Shown here one piece after another: positions 1 through 43,979 of a DNA stretch of 64,000 bases. How positions within the stretch are numbered: position 1 is the stretch's first letter; each line of letters begins with the position of its first letter. The notes below the pieces were generated by a model. That model saw nothing but the letters and a program-made list of their open reading frames with translations, was not told the origin of the DNA and made no database searches. This DNA is from Lytechinus variegatus (lineage: Eukaryota; Echinodermata; Echinoidea; Temnopleuroida; Toxopneustidae), in assembly GCF_018143015.1 (NCBI RefSeq), contig NC_054742.1:16678441-16742440 (forward strand), read 5' to 3'. The position numbers were made by a program, and so were the translations under genes.

Positions 1-2059
1 TGAATTTCATTGAACCATTCAAGTTAAAAGGTCACTTTAGGTCAACAGAATTTTATCATGCTTTATCAAAACCTGAACAAAATATTAATATTTTTATTGA
101 AATTACAAGTCCATATTCAATGAAATGTTGATAGGGTTTGTAAGTGTCAGTAATCACCTTGTATAGGATTTTTAGTCACTATGTCAATGTTAAAGGTTAT
201 TCAGGTCAATCTATATTAATAAAAATTGATACTAAAACAAATCAAATGCATCTTATCAAATTTCATGAAATTTAATGAGACAGTTATCAGGTATGAATAG
301 CATGCTACCAAATCAAGGTGAAATTCATTTGAAGTCAACAGACCTGTTACATAATAATCATGTGATAGCAAGTCAAACAGTTGTATAAAACAAAGCAACA
401 GCTCCATTTGTAAGGTTGATAATATCTCTTAAATCATTGATCTTCATACTTTCTTGCTTATACAGATATCAATCACTTCCATACAGAAGAGTGGGTAACA
501 ATGTAAACAAGTCCTTCAAAATTAAAACCTGACCTTTTTCACATGGCTAATAAACAAATGTCTTTTAACATAATAAGTTTCTTTTCTTTTATATAGTTCC
601 TGAATAAATGTCTGGTTCATTGTATTTACAAGCATTGGCTTGCTTTTGTTCGTTTTAAAAACCATGTAAAACCATGTATGATTGGGAAACTTACTATGAA
701 CTTAAGCCACTAGATGACTAGTACTACATGTACATAGTTCCAACATATGTGTTCTGGTGTCTGGTAAAGAAGACTACATGACTAGAACCCTGGGATAGAA
801 AGGGGGTACCTTGATGAGGAATGACAGCTAACACTTTCCTCAATTATTTCTTTTTCCTTCAACCTCCAAAACATCCTACAACCAAGAGAACATGGTATTA
901 TCTACAAATAATCAAGGTTAATGGTAGGTCTATCTGCTTAATACTGCTTCCCAGGAGAAACCGGTAAAAAGAAATGAATGAAAGAAAGAAAAAAAAGGAA
1001 GAGAAAAAAGATTGAAATTGGCAAATGCAATAATATTTGTCATATATTTGTGATATGAAACATATATCAATTGCATTAGGGACTATAATTGTAATGAGTA
1101 TTAAAGGTGTCAAAATCAAACATAAATGAGAGAGTTAGGAAATGAAAAGTCACAGATGCCTGGTCCTAGGTTATGATTACTACTCATTAATCCAGACAGG
1201 TGGCTCCCACCAGACAGTGAACTTAAATTGTTTCTGAAGACCTTTTTAAAACATAAAATTGGCAACATACCAAGGTATGTTATATGTTATCTCATGCCTG
1301 TCCCGTTACAAATCTTCCATGACAGAAGTAGTTTGTAAGTGCTCTATTTAACAATTGGGATCTTCTGTATAGTTGTCAGAAACATATGTGAGCTTAGGCC
1401 TTCATGACTTAGTGATTTTCTCAAATTTGTAGAAATTTAATTTCTTTCCAAAGTATTTTAATCTCATGTCATTGTGTGGTCTTCAAACTCCAAAACCCTT
1501 GGATTAGGATGTAGTCAGAATTGGTTAAAGCAAAGTTTTAATAGGTATTATTTTCACTTAATTCTCTATTTTGACAATGACTTTGTTAAAATTGATCACA
1601 ATTAGATTTAGATCTAAATTTGTTGTAAAAGTCAAACCTGTGGTCTGCAGCTGCATCTCTTTTTACAATTTGTCTGATTTGAACTTGTCCTTGTAACCAG
1701 TTTGACTAATATACTGTTAGTCTTATTTTTTATAATGTACATATTCAAGATGATTTGTATTGGCTTTTATCAAAATGTCAGAGAGATTACAACATTGCCT
1801 GAGAGTATTTAGCCAATACGAAGAAGCCCAGTTGAAAGGTTTAGACCAAACATGAATAAATGTCATGTGAATAACATTACTGATAATTATTGGTGATTAC
1901 ACCCTCCCACTATTAAACATGTAAATGAACAGACCTCAAATTAATATCAAGGTTTTCTAGATTTGCGCTATCATCTGTTATTTGACACCATTTTAAAATC
2001 ATTTCCTCCGTGTGCCAAAACAACTTCTGCATCCACCTGCTCTGTAAAGAATGTAATAT
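1..2059. other. Gene-free AT-rich sequence
   Basis: No exon or long frame supported. The first ~330 bases contain degenerate AGGTCA-like pieces (for example aaggtcactttaggtcaa) that may be an old relative of the AAGGTCA-rich repeats at 15668 and 60757. The rest shows nothing recognisable. Confidence 0.4.
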
Positions 2060-2532
2060 GCTTTTCACACTGCACTTTTTTTCCTTAACCCCGGGAAATT
2101 GGTTTGGCTAAGGGAGGGTCTTAGCCCCACCAATTTCCTTCGTTTTCACACTACGTTTTAGCAAAGTGGGCTAGCAAGGTAAATAGTATGGTACTGTCTG
2201 GCCCTGCAAAAAGCAGGGTTAGCTGGCTTATTGTGGTGCTAGAACCACAATTGCGGTGCTAAGAGATGCAGTGTGAAAACGAAACAGGGCTAAGGAAAGT
2301 GGGGCTAAGCATTAGCCAATCACAGAAGTAGAATTGCGCGTTAATCACGCTCTGTATGGTAAAATCATCAATATTCATGAGTTGTGCGATAGTCCAGGGT
2401 TAAGGCATTAACCCCAGCTGAGCAAAAAGTATTGGGATAAGAAAGACTGTGAAACCCAAAAAGACAGTATGGGATTATGGATAGTCCGGGGTTAAGGATA
2501 GTGTGGGGTTAAGGAAATGCAGTGTGAAAAGC
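2060..2532. mobile_element. MITE-like element with ~30-bp terminal inverted repeats
   Basis: Starts GCTTTTCACACTGCA and ends with its inverse TGCAGTGTGAAAAGC; both arms continue with TTCCTTAACCCC. ATAT lies on both sides and may be the target duplication. No coding capacity. Internal GGGGTTAAGG-type repeats. Confidence 0.8.
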
Positions 2533-4110
2533 ATATAAGACTGACAAATAGAAAAAATACACAGAGGTATCAGTTGGTGATTCACTGTTGGCATACAACT
2601 TCAAAGAATAATAATGTAAATGATTTATAAAGTATCTGAAATTACATCATTTCTTTATTTATAGAGATCTTTTATGAGGTAATTGCACAGCTGCAGTGCT
2701 ACAATACATTTGGATAGGGGCAACCCCAAACAAATTTTTAATTTGTTTTAAAAAAAAAAGGAGTGATGAGCAAGAGACTAGATTAAAATTGTGTATTCTC
2801 CCATGCAAAAAACACTGACTTTTATCTCTATTTTTGGAAAGGAGTAATATTTTTCAGGTGTCCTAAATTGAATATTGATTTTAGCTTGTTTGCAAGGTAT
2901 TCATTGTTATCAAAATGTATGTGAACTACATCTAATGTTGACACTTACATTCCTAAAGTTCTTCCAATGAATACTGTATCAATAGTTATAGTTGGCAGTA
3001 GCATGGTTTCTTGATGTTGTTGTCATGGTAATGAAATCAAATACCATTTTCCTGAGAAAGTGTGTTAAATGCTTTTGCACCTTATATTATTTCTAGCATA
3101 CCAAAACTTCTTCCACCCAACAAAGTTATCTGTAGAAGAATAAGCAAAAAAAAAAGGGAAGGATGGTTTGTCACTCGCTGTTTGGCATGACACCAATGTC
3201 ATCATCAAAACCCTTGTTCATATCAAATAGTTGCCACATATTCAGCTGTCTTATTTATTGTATGAGATATAAATGGTTTCCGAGTAAAGTGATATGATAT
3301 TCAATTTTTTTGGTCATCTCCCAATGTAGAATATAAATGTATTTGGTACGAGGTAGTTACAAATGGTATGCAAACAATAATTTTGAAATTACATCTTATT
3401 TAGTGATTTGATTTGTTGATTGTTGACTGAACTGAAAAATCCTCTTATGATAATGTGTAACCAAAGAAAATGTCCATAAATTACTATTTCAATGACGATA
3501 GTTTTCATTTCTTACTGACTTTGAATACCTATATTTGAATGAGAAATTACTGTAAAACGATAACATTTTTTTCTTCAAAGATATGAACATGGCCATTGTG
3601 TGAAGACTGTGATAGGAATGTCAGTAGACTGACCTAGTTATTTCATCATTCATACTGAGAATCCATCAAGAGAACATATTATTCTCAGTTTGTCGCAGTA
3701 TGAAACATTCAATAGAACATACCATGTGGTAGCTGTAAGTTCCCTTTCAATCTAGTCTTCAATAAGTTTACATTTTATTTAAATATTATAAAGATACCAG
3801 GCTTACAAACCTTTTTCTTAGAATAGATATTCAACAGGTTTCATTCTTTACCCTTTCTATAATACCAGAACCAATGTCTATAAGCTCAAAACTTTCCTAT
3901 TATTTGAACTTCATTATGGACCCATTGTGATGTTTTCAATAATATTAATGACTGCTCCATATTTCTCTACATCATTTTGATTATAAAATAATATAAACCT
4001 TATTTTACCATTTTTTTAGATTTAGGTTAAAGATATTATTTTTATTTAATTCTTTGTATAGTTCGACCACCATTCCTAAATTATAAGCTAATCGCAAAGT
4101 ATAATGTAGA
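2533..4110. other. Gene-free AT-rich sequence
   Basis: No exon-like frame with splice sites or domain signature. Nothing recognisable. Confidence 0.5.
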
Positions 4111-4118
4111 ATATATGC

Positions 4119-4622
4119 CCCGGGGGGCACTCGACCAAAAAAGTGGTGGGGGTGTGCCGCGGGCGAGACAAAAAACGGGGCCTTGGAGCGGGCTTATTGT
4201 AAAAAGGAGGGTCCTCGGAACGGGCTTCGGAACGACAAATGTTTGTGAAAACGGGGGTCCTTGGAACGGATCGCCAGCGTGTGAGCGCGTATGCATCCCT
4301 ACGGAACGGTCATGCGTGCATGATCCAGCTAGCGCGGCCTCCGCCGGGGAGCTCTGCGGCCGCTTTTCACCAAAATTGCAGCTCATTCAACGATCGGAGC
4401 GGCGTAACGAAAAATATGCGAAGCTTTGGAGCGGATTTCTCTCTTCTTTTTTCTCGATAAGAAGAAAATGCTATGCCTTGGAGCGGCTTTCTTTGTTCTT
4501 TTTCTCAACAAGGCAAAAATGCTATGCCTTGGAACGGAAATTTGAGTGTAAAAATGGGGGTCCCCTCCGCGGCACATACCCACTATGCATTATATACTGA
4601 GTGCCCCCCTCCCCCCCCCGGG
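4119..4622. mobile_element. Short TIR element with perfect 8-bp target duplication
   Basis: Begins CCCGGGGGGCACTC and ends GAGTGCCCCCC...CCCGGG. ATATATGC is at 4111-4118 and again at 4623-4630, a perfect 8-bp duplication. The inside is GC-rich and has degenerate tandem copies of a unit around tatgccttggagcgg. The 161-codon frame inside is not considered a gene. TIRs resemble those of the element at 34822. Confidence 0.88.
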
Positions 4623-4904
4623 ATATATGCCTTTTAAATAGGACCGGTCAGTTGGAGCCTAAAATGAGGATTTCTTCTGATTAATACTAAGATGGCATGA
4701 TACGCCCTTGCATCTAATAATGAATTATTTGGTCTTTCATGACTGAAACAAGGCATGGATGGTTTATTTATAGCTGTCCTCCCAAGGTGATACTTTAGGA
4801 TCACAAAGTAATATCATTCCTTAGAAACAGTTGACCCCCCAACAATTTTGTATTGTACTTTTTACACAGATTTGGTACTTTTTCAAACCTCTTCTAAGGG
4901 GGGA

Positions 4905-5200
4905 TGTCTCTCATGCATGGCATATAGAGGTGGCTGTGGCAACTATGGCAGCACCGTTGTCAACATTGAAATCATAACCAAGTTTAAGTTTTGAAATATT
5001 ATAAGTTAGAAAACTTATATTGATCTTTCTAATAAAACCCAAGTTTCAAGTGACATGATCAATATAAAATGTCATTTACGGTCATTGAACTTACTATTTG
5101 TATTATCAAATGAACAGTGTTTTTTGTGTTTTGTGATTACAGAGTCAACACTATTGAATTGCATGATATAGGCGAGACTGCCAGAGGCATTCCATTTTTT
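4905..5200 (+). repeat. Decayed, internally deleted AAGGTCA-family repeat
   Basis: Shares the starting CCGTTGTCAACATTGAAATC motif and the end motif GGCGAGACTGCCAGAGGC with the copies at 15668 and 60757. It is shorter and more diverged. Confidence 0.65.
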
Positions 5201-5205
5201 TTTTT

Positions 5206-6545
5206 AATTTCATTTTGGGGTATCCACTAATTTTAGGTATTTTTGTCTCCTTTTTAATAGTGCCAATTTGCTTCATATTTTAGATATTGATTTAAATCTT
5301 TCATGAACATGTAGTTGTTAAATGATTTATTCATTATTATCTACCTTGTTGTACTGCTAAATGGAAGCCTTTGGTTTTATTACTCTTCCTGCTTTTTTAT
5401 TCAGTGTTGTTTGAAAAAAGTTGTAAGGCTGATTATACTTCAGCTGTGTATGGATTTTAAATTCAAGAAAAACTGAGGCAAGACATAGATATAACAAAAA
5501 CAAGACCTTATTAACCTGGAAGATCCACATATGTAAATATTGCACCAATCAGTGTTTTAATCATTTATTTTCACTGTAACATGCATTGAAAAAAATTGAA
5601 GCATTTGATGGGGAGATTAAAATATATTTGTTTTCAGAGTCATAAATATTTTGTTTCACATAAAGTCTCTCCTGCAATGTTATCAAAGAAAATGTGTCTT
5701 TACTATATTCTTCAGCGCAGGCATAGACCTACCAGGTCCATGGTGCAGGAAAGCAAGTTAATCTGTGCAGTTCTGGAAGAATGATTTTTTTAGTTTAAAA
5801 ATGCTGGCATATCTCCCACAACTTTTTGCAGGGGAGCTTATTTTAGACATATCTTTTTTCGTTCTCTTTCACATCTGTTTGCTGATGTCAGTTGTGTCAT
5901 TCTCAATTTCTGTGCCAGGAAAACAATATAAACATACTCTTCAGACTGTCTCCCAGTGCCTTTCAGATGAAAAAATAGATCAGCATAATAGTTTTTCTAG
6001 CATGGCATTGCAATATTTTATGATGCATAATTTCATAAATGCTTTGTAATGCACGCTTATTCCAATGAACAAAACCTACCAAACTTTTATCCAAGAAAGT
6101 ACAGGGAATTTTTCTTTACAAATTTTAATAGCATTTTTGGTCATAAGAGAAAAGCTCTCAACTAAGTAATGTACAGTCCTATGTAAAAACATGCTATACA
6201 AAAAGCTTTATGCATAGCAGTCTTTCAAAAACGTGGAGCAAATTGCGATGCGATACAAGGAAAATTATTCCCTGAAGTACATAGTGCAACTTGCTTTCAT
6301 TTGGTACATTCTTGGGATACCAATAACATGAATTTTTATTTACTTTGACCAATCTTATAGAAAGATTTATATATAAGATATCATATGGTACTTAATATCA
6401 TGAGGTGAATGATTTAATCTTCCTCCAGTCCCTTTGGCTGTGTTATCCATTTTTACAAGTTTTATTTTCCTTTATTTCTTGCAGTGTAAACAGGTTGAGT
6501 GATGGTAATGGTTAAGGATTTCATCATGGCTTTAGATTAACTCAA
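5206..6545. other. Gene-free AT-rich sequence
   Basis: A frame at 5765-6049 has a hydrophobic stretch, but no splice donor follows it in a phase that would join the CUB exon at 9050. Nothing else is recognisable. Confidence 0.45.
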
Positions 6546-6547
6546 TA

Positions 6548-7449
6548 GGGCCGTCTGCACCATCCCGAGTTTTCAAATTAGCGCGCTATTTCTGATCCGG
6601 CAAATTATCCCGATCTGAAAAATCTCGAGATTGTTTGTAATGCAGACGCAATTATCGCGCTAGTTCGTAGGATTAATCTCGAGATTGCGATCCCAAGTCA
6701 ACTCGGGTTTATTTGCAAAATAGCGCGCTATTTACGAATTATCGCGCTAATTCGTAGGTGCAGACGCACTCGGGTTTGGACTCGGGTTAATTTATTCATG
6801 ACCTTCAGTCCATAATGCAATTCGCGTTCCATTTCCGCCTTGGTAAAAACATAAACAGCGATTATACCGAACGCATGCGAAAGTCAACTTTATCATAGCG
6901 TTCATCAATTCTCCAATCAGCAACGATGGTGTCAAGCCCCCCGTGAATGGATTTTGGGAGAGACCAGACCGATGGGGGAGGCGCTCATTGTCGACGATGG
7001 TCATAGTCAATAACAATACTGACAGCATTGTCGTCTTATTCCTTCGCAAAATGTGAGCAAATAGCATTTCTTTCATCCCCTCTCTCTCTCTCCCCCTCTG
7101 TCGTTGCCTCGGAGTCCGCCATCATATTAAACGAAGAATACTTCACTCGCTTATAATTATAGCGCGGCTGAGCTGAGAGGATTGTTGCATAACAACGGTC
7201 GAATTCGGCGAAAGAGTACATGGACTTGATTGCATATCGCGGGAAGTTATTCGAAAGCGCGGGCCGTTGAAACTCCAAGATCGAAAGTGCGCATGCTCGG
7301 AATATCGGGCTTGTTGCCTCGCTCGAGCAAGAATCGCTCTTCGTGCGATGGTGGAGACGGGGTTTCTTGAATCTCGAGATTAATCGCGAAGAGGGCTGAT
7401 CGGGCTAAAATCTCGAGATTGAGCAAACTCGGGATGGTGCAGCACCGCC
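6548..7449. mobile_element. TIR element flanked by TA, with internal CTCGAGAT repeats
   Basis: Arms share CTGCACCATCCCGAGTTT and its inverse, with TA on each side (6546-6547, 7450-7451). Internally it has several ATCTCGAGATT and AGCGCGCTA palindromes. No transposase frame is seen, so non-autonomous. Confidence 0.75.
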
Positions 7450-7523
7450 TACAGATCCCTTTAGATATATCTGGAAGCTGTGGAAAAAAAGCAAAGATCT
7501 GAAAATGGGTGGCAATTGTCAGT

Positions 7524-7851
7524 CATTGGTGGCGGAAGCCAAAAAATTTAGGGGGAGTCCACCTGAAATTTTGGGATGGACAAATGTAAAAAATTGGACA
7601 AACCAAAAAAAAAAGGTTATCAAGCTAAATTTTAGGAGTGTCTAACCAAAAATTTTTGACAAGCAAAAAAAAAGGTCATCAACTTGAATTTTAGGGGGGG
7701 ATAACACACGATTCAGGGGGGGTCCACGTGAATTTAGGGGGACGTAGGAAACAAAATTGACAAGAAAAAAAAAAAAAAGATTATAAAAAAAATTAAGGGA
7801 CCCCCAACCTAACATTTAGGGGGGACACGTCCCCCCCTTCCACCGCCTAAG
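7524..7851. mobile_element. Short hAT-like element with perfect 8-bp target duplication
   Basis: TTGTCAGT at 7516-7523 and 7852-7859. Ends CATTGGTGGCGGAAG and CTTCCACCGCCTAAG match at 11 of 15 positions when inverted. The inside has repeated 'tcaa..gaattttagggggg' segments and A-runs. Confidence 0.75.
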
Positions 7852-7859
7852 TTGTCAGT

Positions 7860-9049
7860 TGATTATATAAGTTTCTTTGTGTGATCAGAAGTTCGAGAAT
7901 GATATAATGAAGAAAAGCTATTGTCGCACATTTTGGTATCCTGTTATTCCTTGAGTGTCCTGTATATAACCTTTATAGTGACTGAACAAGTGCTGCTAAG
8001 ATATGATTCACGATGAGCATCTATTTAACATCAAAATTGTTTGTGTAATTCAATTCGCTTTTAAATCTGAATGAATTATGGATCACTTTGATATTTCTCT
8101 GACATATAATTTGTCACAGCTTGTTTTGAAATATTTTCTTAGTGTTAGATGAACTATTTCTTCCAATGAAACAATCATCATAGGAGATTTGAAAGTTCAT
8201 TTTTTATTAAGCCGTCATTTTCAATCATACAAGAAATATATGGTTCTTTGTCACTTCATGGACACGGTGAATTGACAATTTCTCTTTGAAATAAGGAACA
8301 TATGTATTTATAAAAGTAGAAGAAACATACTAGAAAAAATAACTTAACTCTCACCTCTGTGTAAACTTCATGACTAAGAACCACTCTAATTTTATAATTT
8401 TTAAAGGAAATTGACTTTTTATGCAATTCTTGTGTTCAAAGTGAATTTGAGATCCTTTGTAGCATAGTATAAACCACTTGTTCCCCAAGCATCCTTTACC
8501 TTGGCTTTAAACCAGATCACTGTTTCAAATTAAAGGGACTTCTCTAAACTTTCATTGCAAGATATCTGCATATCAAGACCACTGCCAGTGGCATGCTGTA
8601 CCCTTGAAAAATGAAAAGAAGTTGCATCATTGAGTTCTTTTTGTTGCAGTTTGTTATTGATTTTCATAATAAATTTTGTTTTTATTCAAAGAAAAGTGAT
8701 GGGTATGTAGTTTGATGTGAATTATAATCATGTGACTTTTTGGTTTATAAACCTTAATTAGAGCCTTTCCTAGCTGTCTTTCAAACTTTGAGTGAAATTG
8801 TCAATTTTCATGTTTTTATTTGTTTATTTTTTTTTTATTTATTTCTTTTTTCTTTTCTGAACAAGTGATAAAGTGAGAATCTATCCAGCATGAATTGTGA
8901 CATATAAAATAATAAAATTAAATAAATGAAAAGTTTCAAATTCATTGCTTCATTGTTGCTATGTTCATATCTCTGCCCCAGCTATTTAAAACTTTGTGAC
9001 TATATGGTTAATTACTTTTTTCTTTCCCCCCTTTTTATTTCACTTTCAG
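7860..9049. other. Sequence upstream of the first seen CUB exon
   Basis: Probably an intron of gene 1, because exon a begins in phase 2. No signal-peptide exon could be recognised here. Ends in the pyrimidine tract and acceptor used by exon a. Confidence 0.5.
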
Positions 9050-40320
<31,271 letters not shown>

Positions 40321-40968
40321 TCCTTATCATGTAAATGTATTTTCATACCAACTGTGAACATAGTGTATATAAATCATGTATGAATACTATAAATATATTT
40401 AAAGTGAGGAATGTTTGTATGATGCAGGGTGAAGTGTGACTATGTTGTTTTTGGACATGTATTATGGTTCAGGGAGGTTATATTTTAAGAAAATCATTAT
40501 ACAGAGTAAGTTAACCATACAAATCATCACCTAACTGGCAGAAGGATGTTAGGGTCTTACGTGTATGTCAATTTTCATTCCTGTTGGTCAAGCAGAAGGA
40601 CGTTAACCCTCATGCACACTGTACATTCACTTTGTGTGCACTTGAGCTGATGCCCTTCTGCCAGATAGGTGAAATTACAATGAATATGTTTAGTTTTATT
40701 ATCAAACTATGCAATGAAAAACTGGATGTATACAAAAAATGGGAAACACAAATATTAGTTATGAGAAGATTACTAAGTAAGTGATGATCAAATTATATCA
40801 CTTCTAAGTACAACTTTAGTAACAAAAAAAAAGTATGTTGAGTAGATTTCTATTACCATGCGTGACTGAACACTACTATTTGAGAAAAGACCAGTGCAGA
40901 TGAGCAGTTGGTTCTCTTTCAATGCATGTAGAATGGGAATTATTTTCAGGACCTAAGAACATTTCTTC

Positions 40969-40974
40969 AATAAA
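40969..40974 (+). other. Possible polyadenylation signal of gene 1
   Basis: AATAAA about 650 bases after the stop codon. A second AATAAA lies at 41188-41193. Either could serve; the real 3' end cannot be told without transcripts. Confidence 0.35.
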
Positions 40975-42101
40975 AAAAATGTTTTTGTGTTAGAATTGAA
41001 GCTTCTCAATGTTTTGTTTTAAAGTACAAAACTCTTCGAAAAAACATATTATGAAATACTAAGAGGGGTTTAAACTCCTTATGTTTTTATTATATTACAG
41101 GTGCATACATGAATGTTCATTTTGTCATATTTTAAGTAAGGTGTTCATTGGGGCATCATCCTATACACTAAATTGAGGTATCATGCCAATAAATTTTACT
41201 TTCAAGTAATATTTATTTGTTGTGAGATTTGTCACTAACTTCATATTTTTTTAATCAAAATATAGTATGGAACTTTGGGTTTCCATTTATACACCCATTC
41301 GATGCTTTTCTCTCTTGATGTATTTTCAGTGTGATCCAGACAGAAACATATTTCAAACATATTGAGTGAATAATCTTCTTTATTATTTTACTTTTCTTTA
41401 AATCATTTTCTCAAGGTAATTTTTTTTTAAACTAAATTTTTCTACTGATTTCCAAATCTTAAGAATTTTATTGATCCCTTCCGTTTACAACATATTGATT
41501 TAACTTCTCTAGCACACTCAGTGCTGGAAATGGTGTTTGGGTAATTTGCTCCTTAATTAGAAGAGATTATTGCTATGTAAATACCCATTATAATCATTAT
41601 TGTAATTACTATGTTAAATAGTAATTATTATAATAAAAGAAATACCATCTTTAATATCTTTTTCATTATTATTGTATTAATTGTAAGATTAAAGTATTTT
41701 TATTGTATTTTTTCAACATGAAAATTCAAGGTTGTAATAATCGTAATCCGATCAAGAATGTGAGAAGTTTTATCACTCAAAAAGTGATCTTATGGTTAAG
41801 GACCCTAACCAAAGCAAAAATTGATATTTACAAATAGACCAATCAAAATCATATAAACTACAAAGTTCAACAATGCCAGTTTTATACATTTCACCACTTG
41901 CCAGCTGAGTATTTGATCAAATTCGTGGGGTTCAGAAATGTATTTTATTGATCTTATCACCAACCTGAAGTCTGTGACATTCTATTTCAAGTGGGCTGAG
42001 AATACCTAAGTTGGCCCTTGCAAAAACTACACAATTTTTTTCTCCCTATATTAGCACATAGAAATGTCATAGAAGGCATTTTCAGCATGCTTGAATGAAT
42101 A

Positions 42102-42705
42102 ATATAACCTAATATTAGATAGCCAAGACAGATAGCCAAGCGCGATTGGTCCATAGCGCGTCACGTGATATGATCGAAATCAATGTATTTTCCCAGCCGG
42201 TCCACCTTCGATGAATATATTGACCAACCGGTCCATGAATATATTTTTTCTACGTGTATGGCACCCTCTTGTGGATTAGATGTTACCATGCATTATCGGC
42301 CTGCCTTGGGTCCTGGACCTGGACTGGACTCAAACTTAGATTTATATCTAGGGCTAGGCCTAAACAAAGTTGATTTGATTTTATTAAAGGGTCACTGCAT
42401 TAGACTAACGTTACTTAGATAGATTAAGATCTAACGTTAGATCTATACCAGTTCAATCAATCACTGTGAATATCATAAACAACATACTGCACATATCGTT
42501 AGGCCTAACTTTATCTTCATTATTAGAGGCTATCTAATATAACAGATATTGACTGATGGGATGAGTAAAAAAAAATTCTTTGGACCGCCTTACGGATTAA
42601 TATTTTCCCTCGTGATCATATTTTCCCTCAGCGCTTCGGGAAAATACAAATCCGGCGATCCAAAGAATGTTTATATTACACACCCCATCAGTCAATATCT
42701 GTATA
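42102..42705. mobile_element. Composite insert of two inverted-repeat units
   Basis: ATATTAGATAGCC and GGCTATCTAATAT bound 42110-42540; CAGATATTGACTGATGGG and its inverse bound 42543-42705. The surrounding sequence matches the 21208 element up to both edges, which marks it as inserted. Confidence 0.55.
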
Positions 42706-43094
42706 ATGCTTTTGACTATTTTGCCATGTTTCCCTCATATTTGACACAGCTGTTTATCTCTATCTGCCTTCAGATGGTAACAGTTTTTCCTTTGCCAATT
42801 AAAAATAGCCAAACAAAGAATTCATTAAAAACACATGATTAAGAGCTCAAGTTTTTTCCTGTTGAAGCACTAAATATTGTCAGCGCTAAATATGTCATTT
42901 CCTCTACAAATAAAAAGGGGCAAATTTGTATTCTAGAAATCAAGAAAATAGTTGACTTTTGTACATACAAACCTATGAAATCTCCTGACACAGTATAACA
43001 TCACAAAGTTCATGCTGGTGAGAAGCACAAAATAATGTTATGTTTAATAGCTTATAGGGTTTGGATTTGTCAATTTCACTTTTAGCTTTGGTTA

Positions 43095-43442
43095 AGCTCG
43101 GTTGACACTTGCACGCATTACGGTTCCCGCATAGTTTGCGCATGGGCACTCACTCATTCGAGCCAATGCGCAAAATATGCGTGGCAGCTTGCGGATAGGT
43201 GCATGGCAGTGTGTGAAATGCCAGCACGCATTACAAATTCATAAACTGTTGTTGAACTATGCACAACCTAGTCATGCCACTGCATGGCATCGAAATAGAA
43301 ATAGTAGGCACACTCCCGGGGTAGTGGCACACATAGGCTAGGCATACTTCACGCATAGTTCACGAAATAAAGTGTCCCACACAAGCACGCATCAATGCAG
43401 GGCAATGGGGGCACCACGATTCGTGCAAGTGTCAACAAGGCA
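43095..43442. mobile_element. 348-bp MITE with TTA target duplication
   Basis: Arms GTTGACACTTGCACG and CGTGCAAGTGTCAAC; TTA at 43092-43094 and 43443-43445. The flanks rejoin to GCTTTGGTTAGGGTC, the expected arm of the host element. A 3-bp TTA duplication is typical of PIF/Harbinger elements. Confidence 0.85.
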
Positions 43443-43659
43443 TTAGGGTCTTTGATGATTTCCCCAATCAGTTTTTTTTTACTTCACAAAGATTCAGCTG
43501 CTAACAAGATAGCAGATATGCTATATGTGCTTATGTGGAAGCAGATATGCTGCATCTAAATGCTCAGGATGTATTTGTCATGCTGCATCCAATTAAACAA
43601 TTTCAAAGATAAATTGATTATTCCCAAGTGATGAACTATTTCTATGAAATTTTTGTTAG

Positions 43660-43965
43660 AGGTCAAGTCCACACCAAAGTCAAACAGTATTATACTTAAA
43701 ATTACATCAAAATTGGATAATGTGAGATAAGAAATTTATTACATTTTAAAGTTTTGCACAATTTAAGAAAAGATTCTTATACATTTACGTATCACCCGTG
43801 GTTTGCCTCGAATTTTTTGTGAGAATAAGTGAAATTACAAACTTCTATAATCTTTATTACTTTACATCCAATTTGAATGAAATTTTTAGAAGCGTGCTTG
43901 TTTGCATGTTTTTTTTCTTTCTATTAAAGTTATTTTGTTTTTGGCATTGACTTTGACCCTTTTGA
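43660..43965. repeat. Diverged palindromic repeat related to 19012 element
   Basis: Starts GAGGTCAAGTCCACACC, contains 'acattttaaagttttgcac' and 'ccaatttgaatgaaattttt', ends GGCATTGACTTTGACCC. Same plan as the 19012-19602 element. Confidence 0.55.
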
Positions 43966-43979
43966 CCAAATCAATTGAA

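Larger units (their letters stand above)
41800..43451. mobile_element. Diverged TTAA-type palindromic element with nested insertions
   Basis: Left GGACCCTAACCAAAGC after TTAA (41796-41799); right GCTTTGGTTA...GGGTCT before ttga. Segments such as ccagctgagtattt and tgtacataca..aacctatg match the element at 21208. It is broken by a composite insert at about 42102-42705 and a MITE at 43095-43442. Confidence 0.72.

Noticed and set aside
4115-4600. 161-codon open frame on the plus strand and frames on the other strand
   Set aside because: It lies inside the TIR element at 4119-4622, its residues follow the GC-rich repeats, and no domain is visible.
5765-6049. Hydrophobic frame as a signal-peptide exon for gene 1
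   Set aside because: No splice donor in the needed phase follows the hydrophobic stretch, and it is 3 kb upstream with no supporting context.
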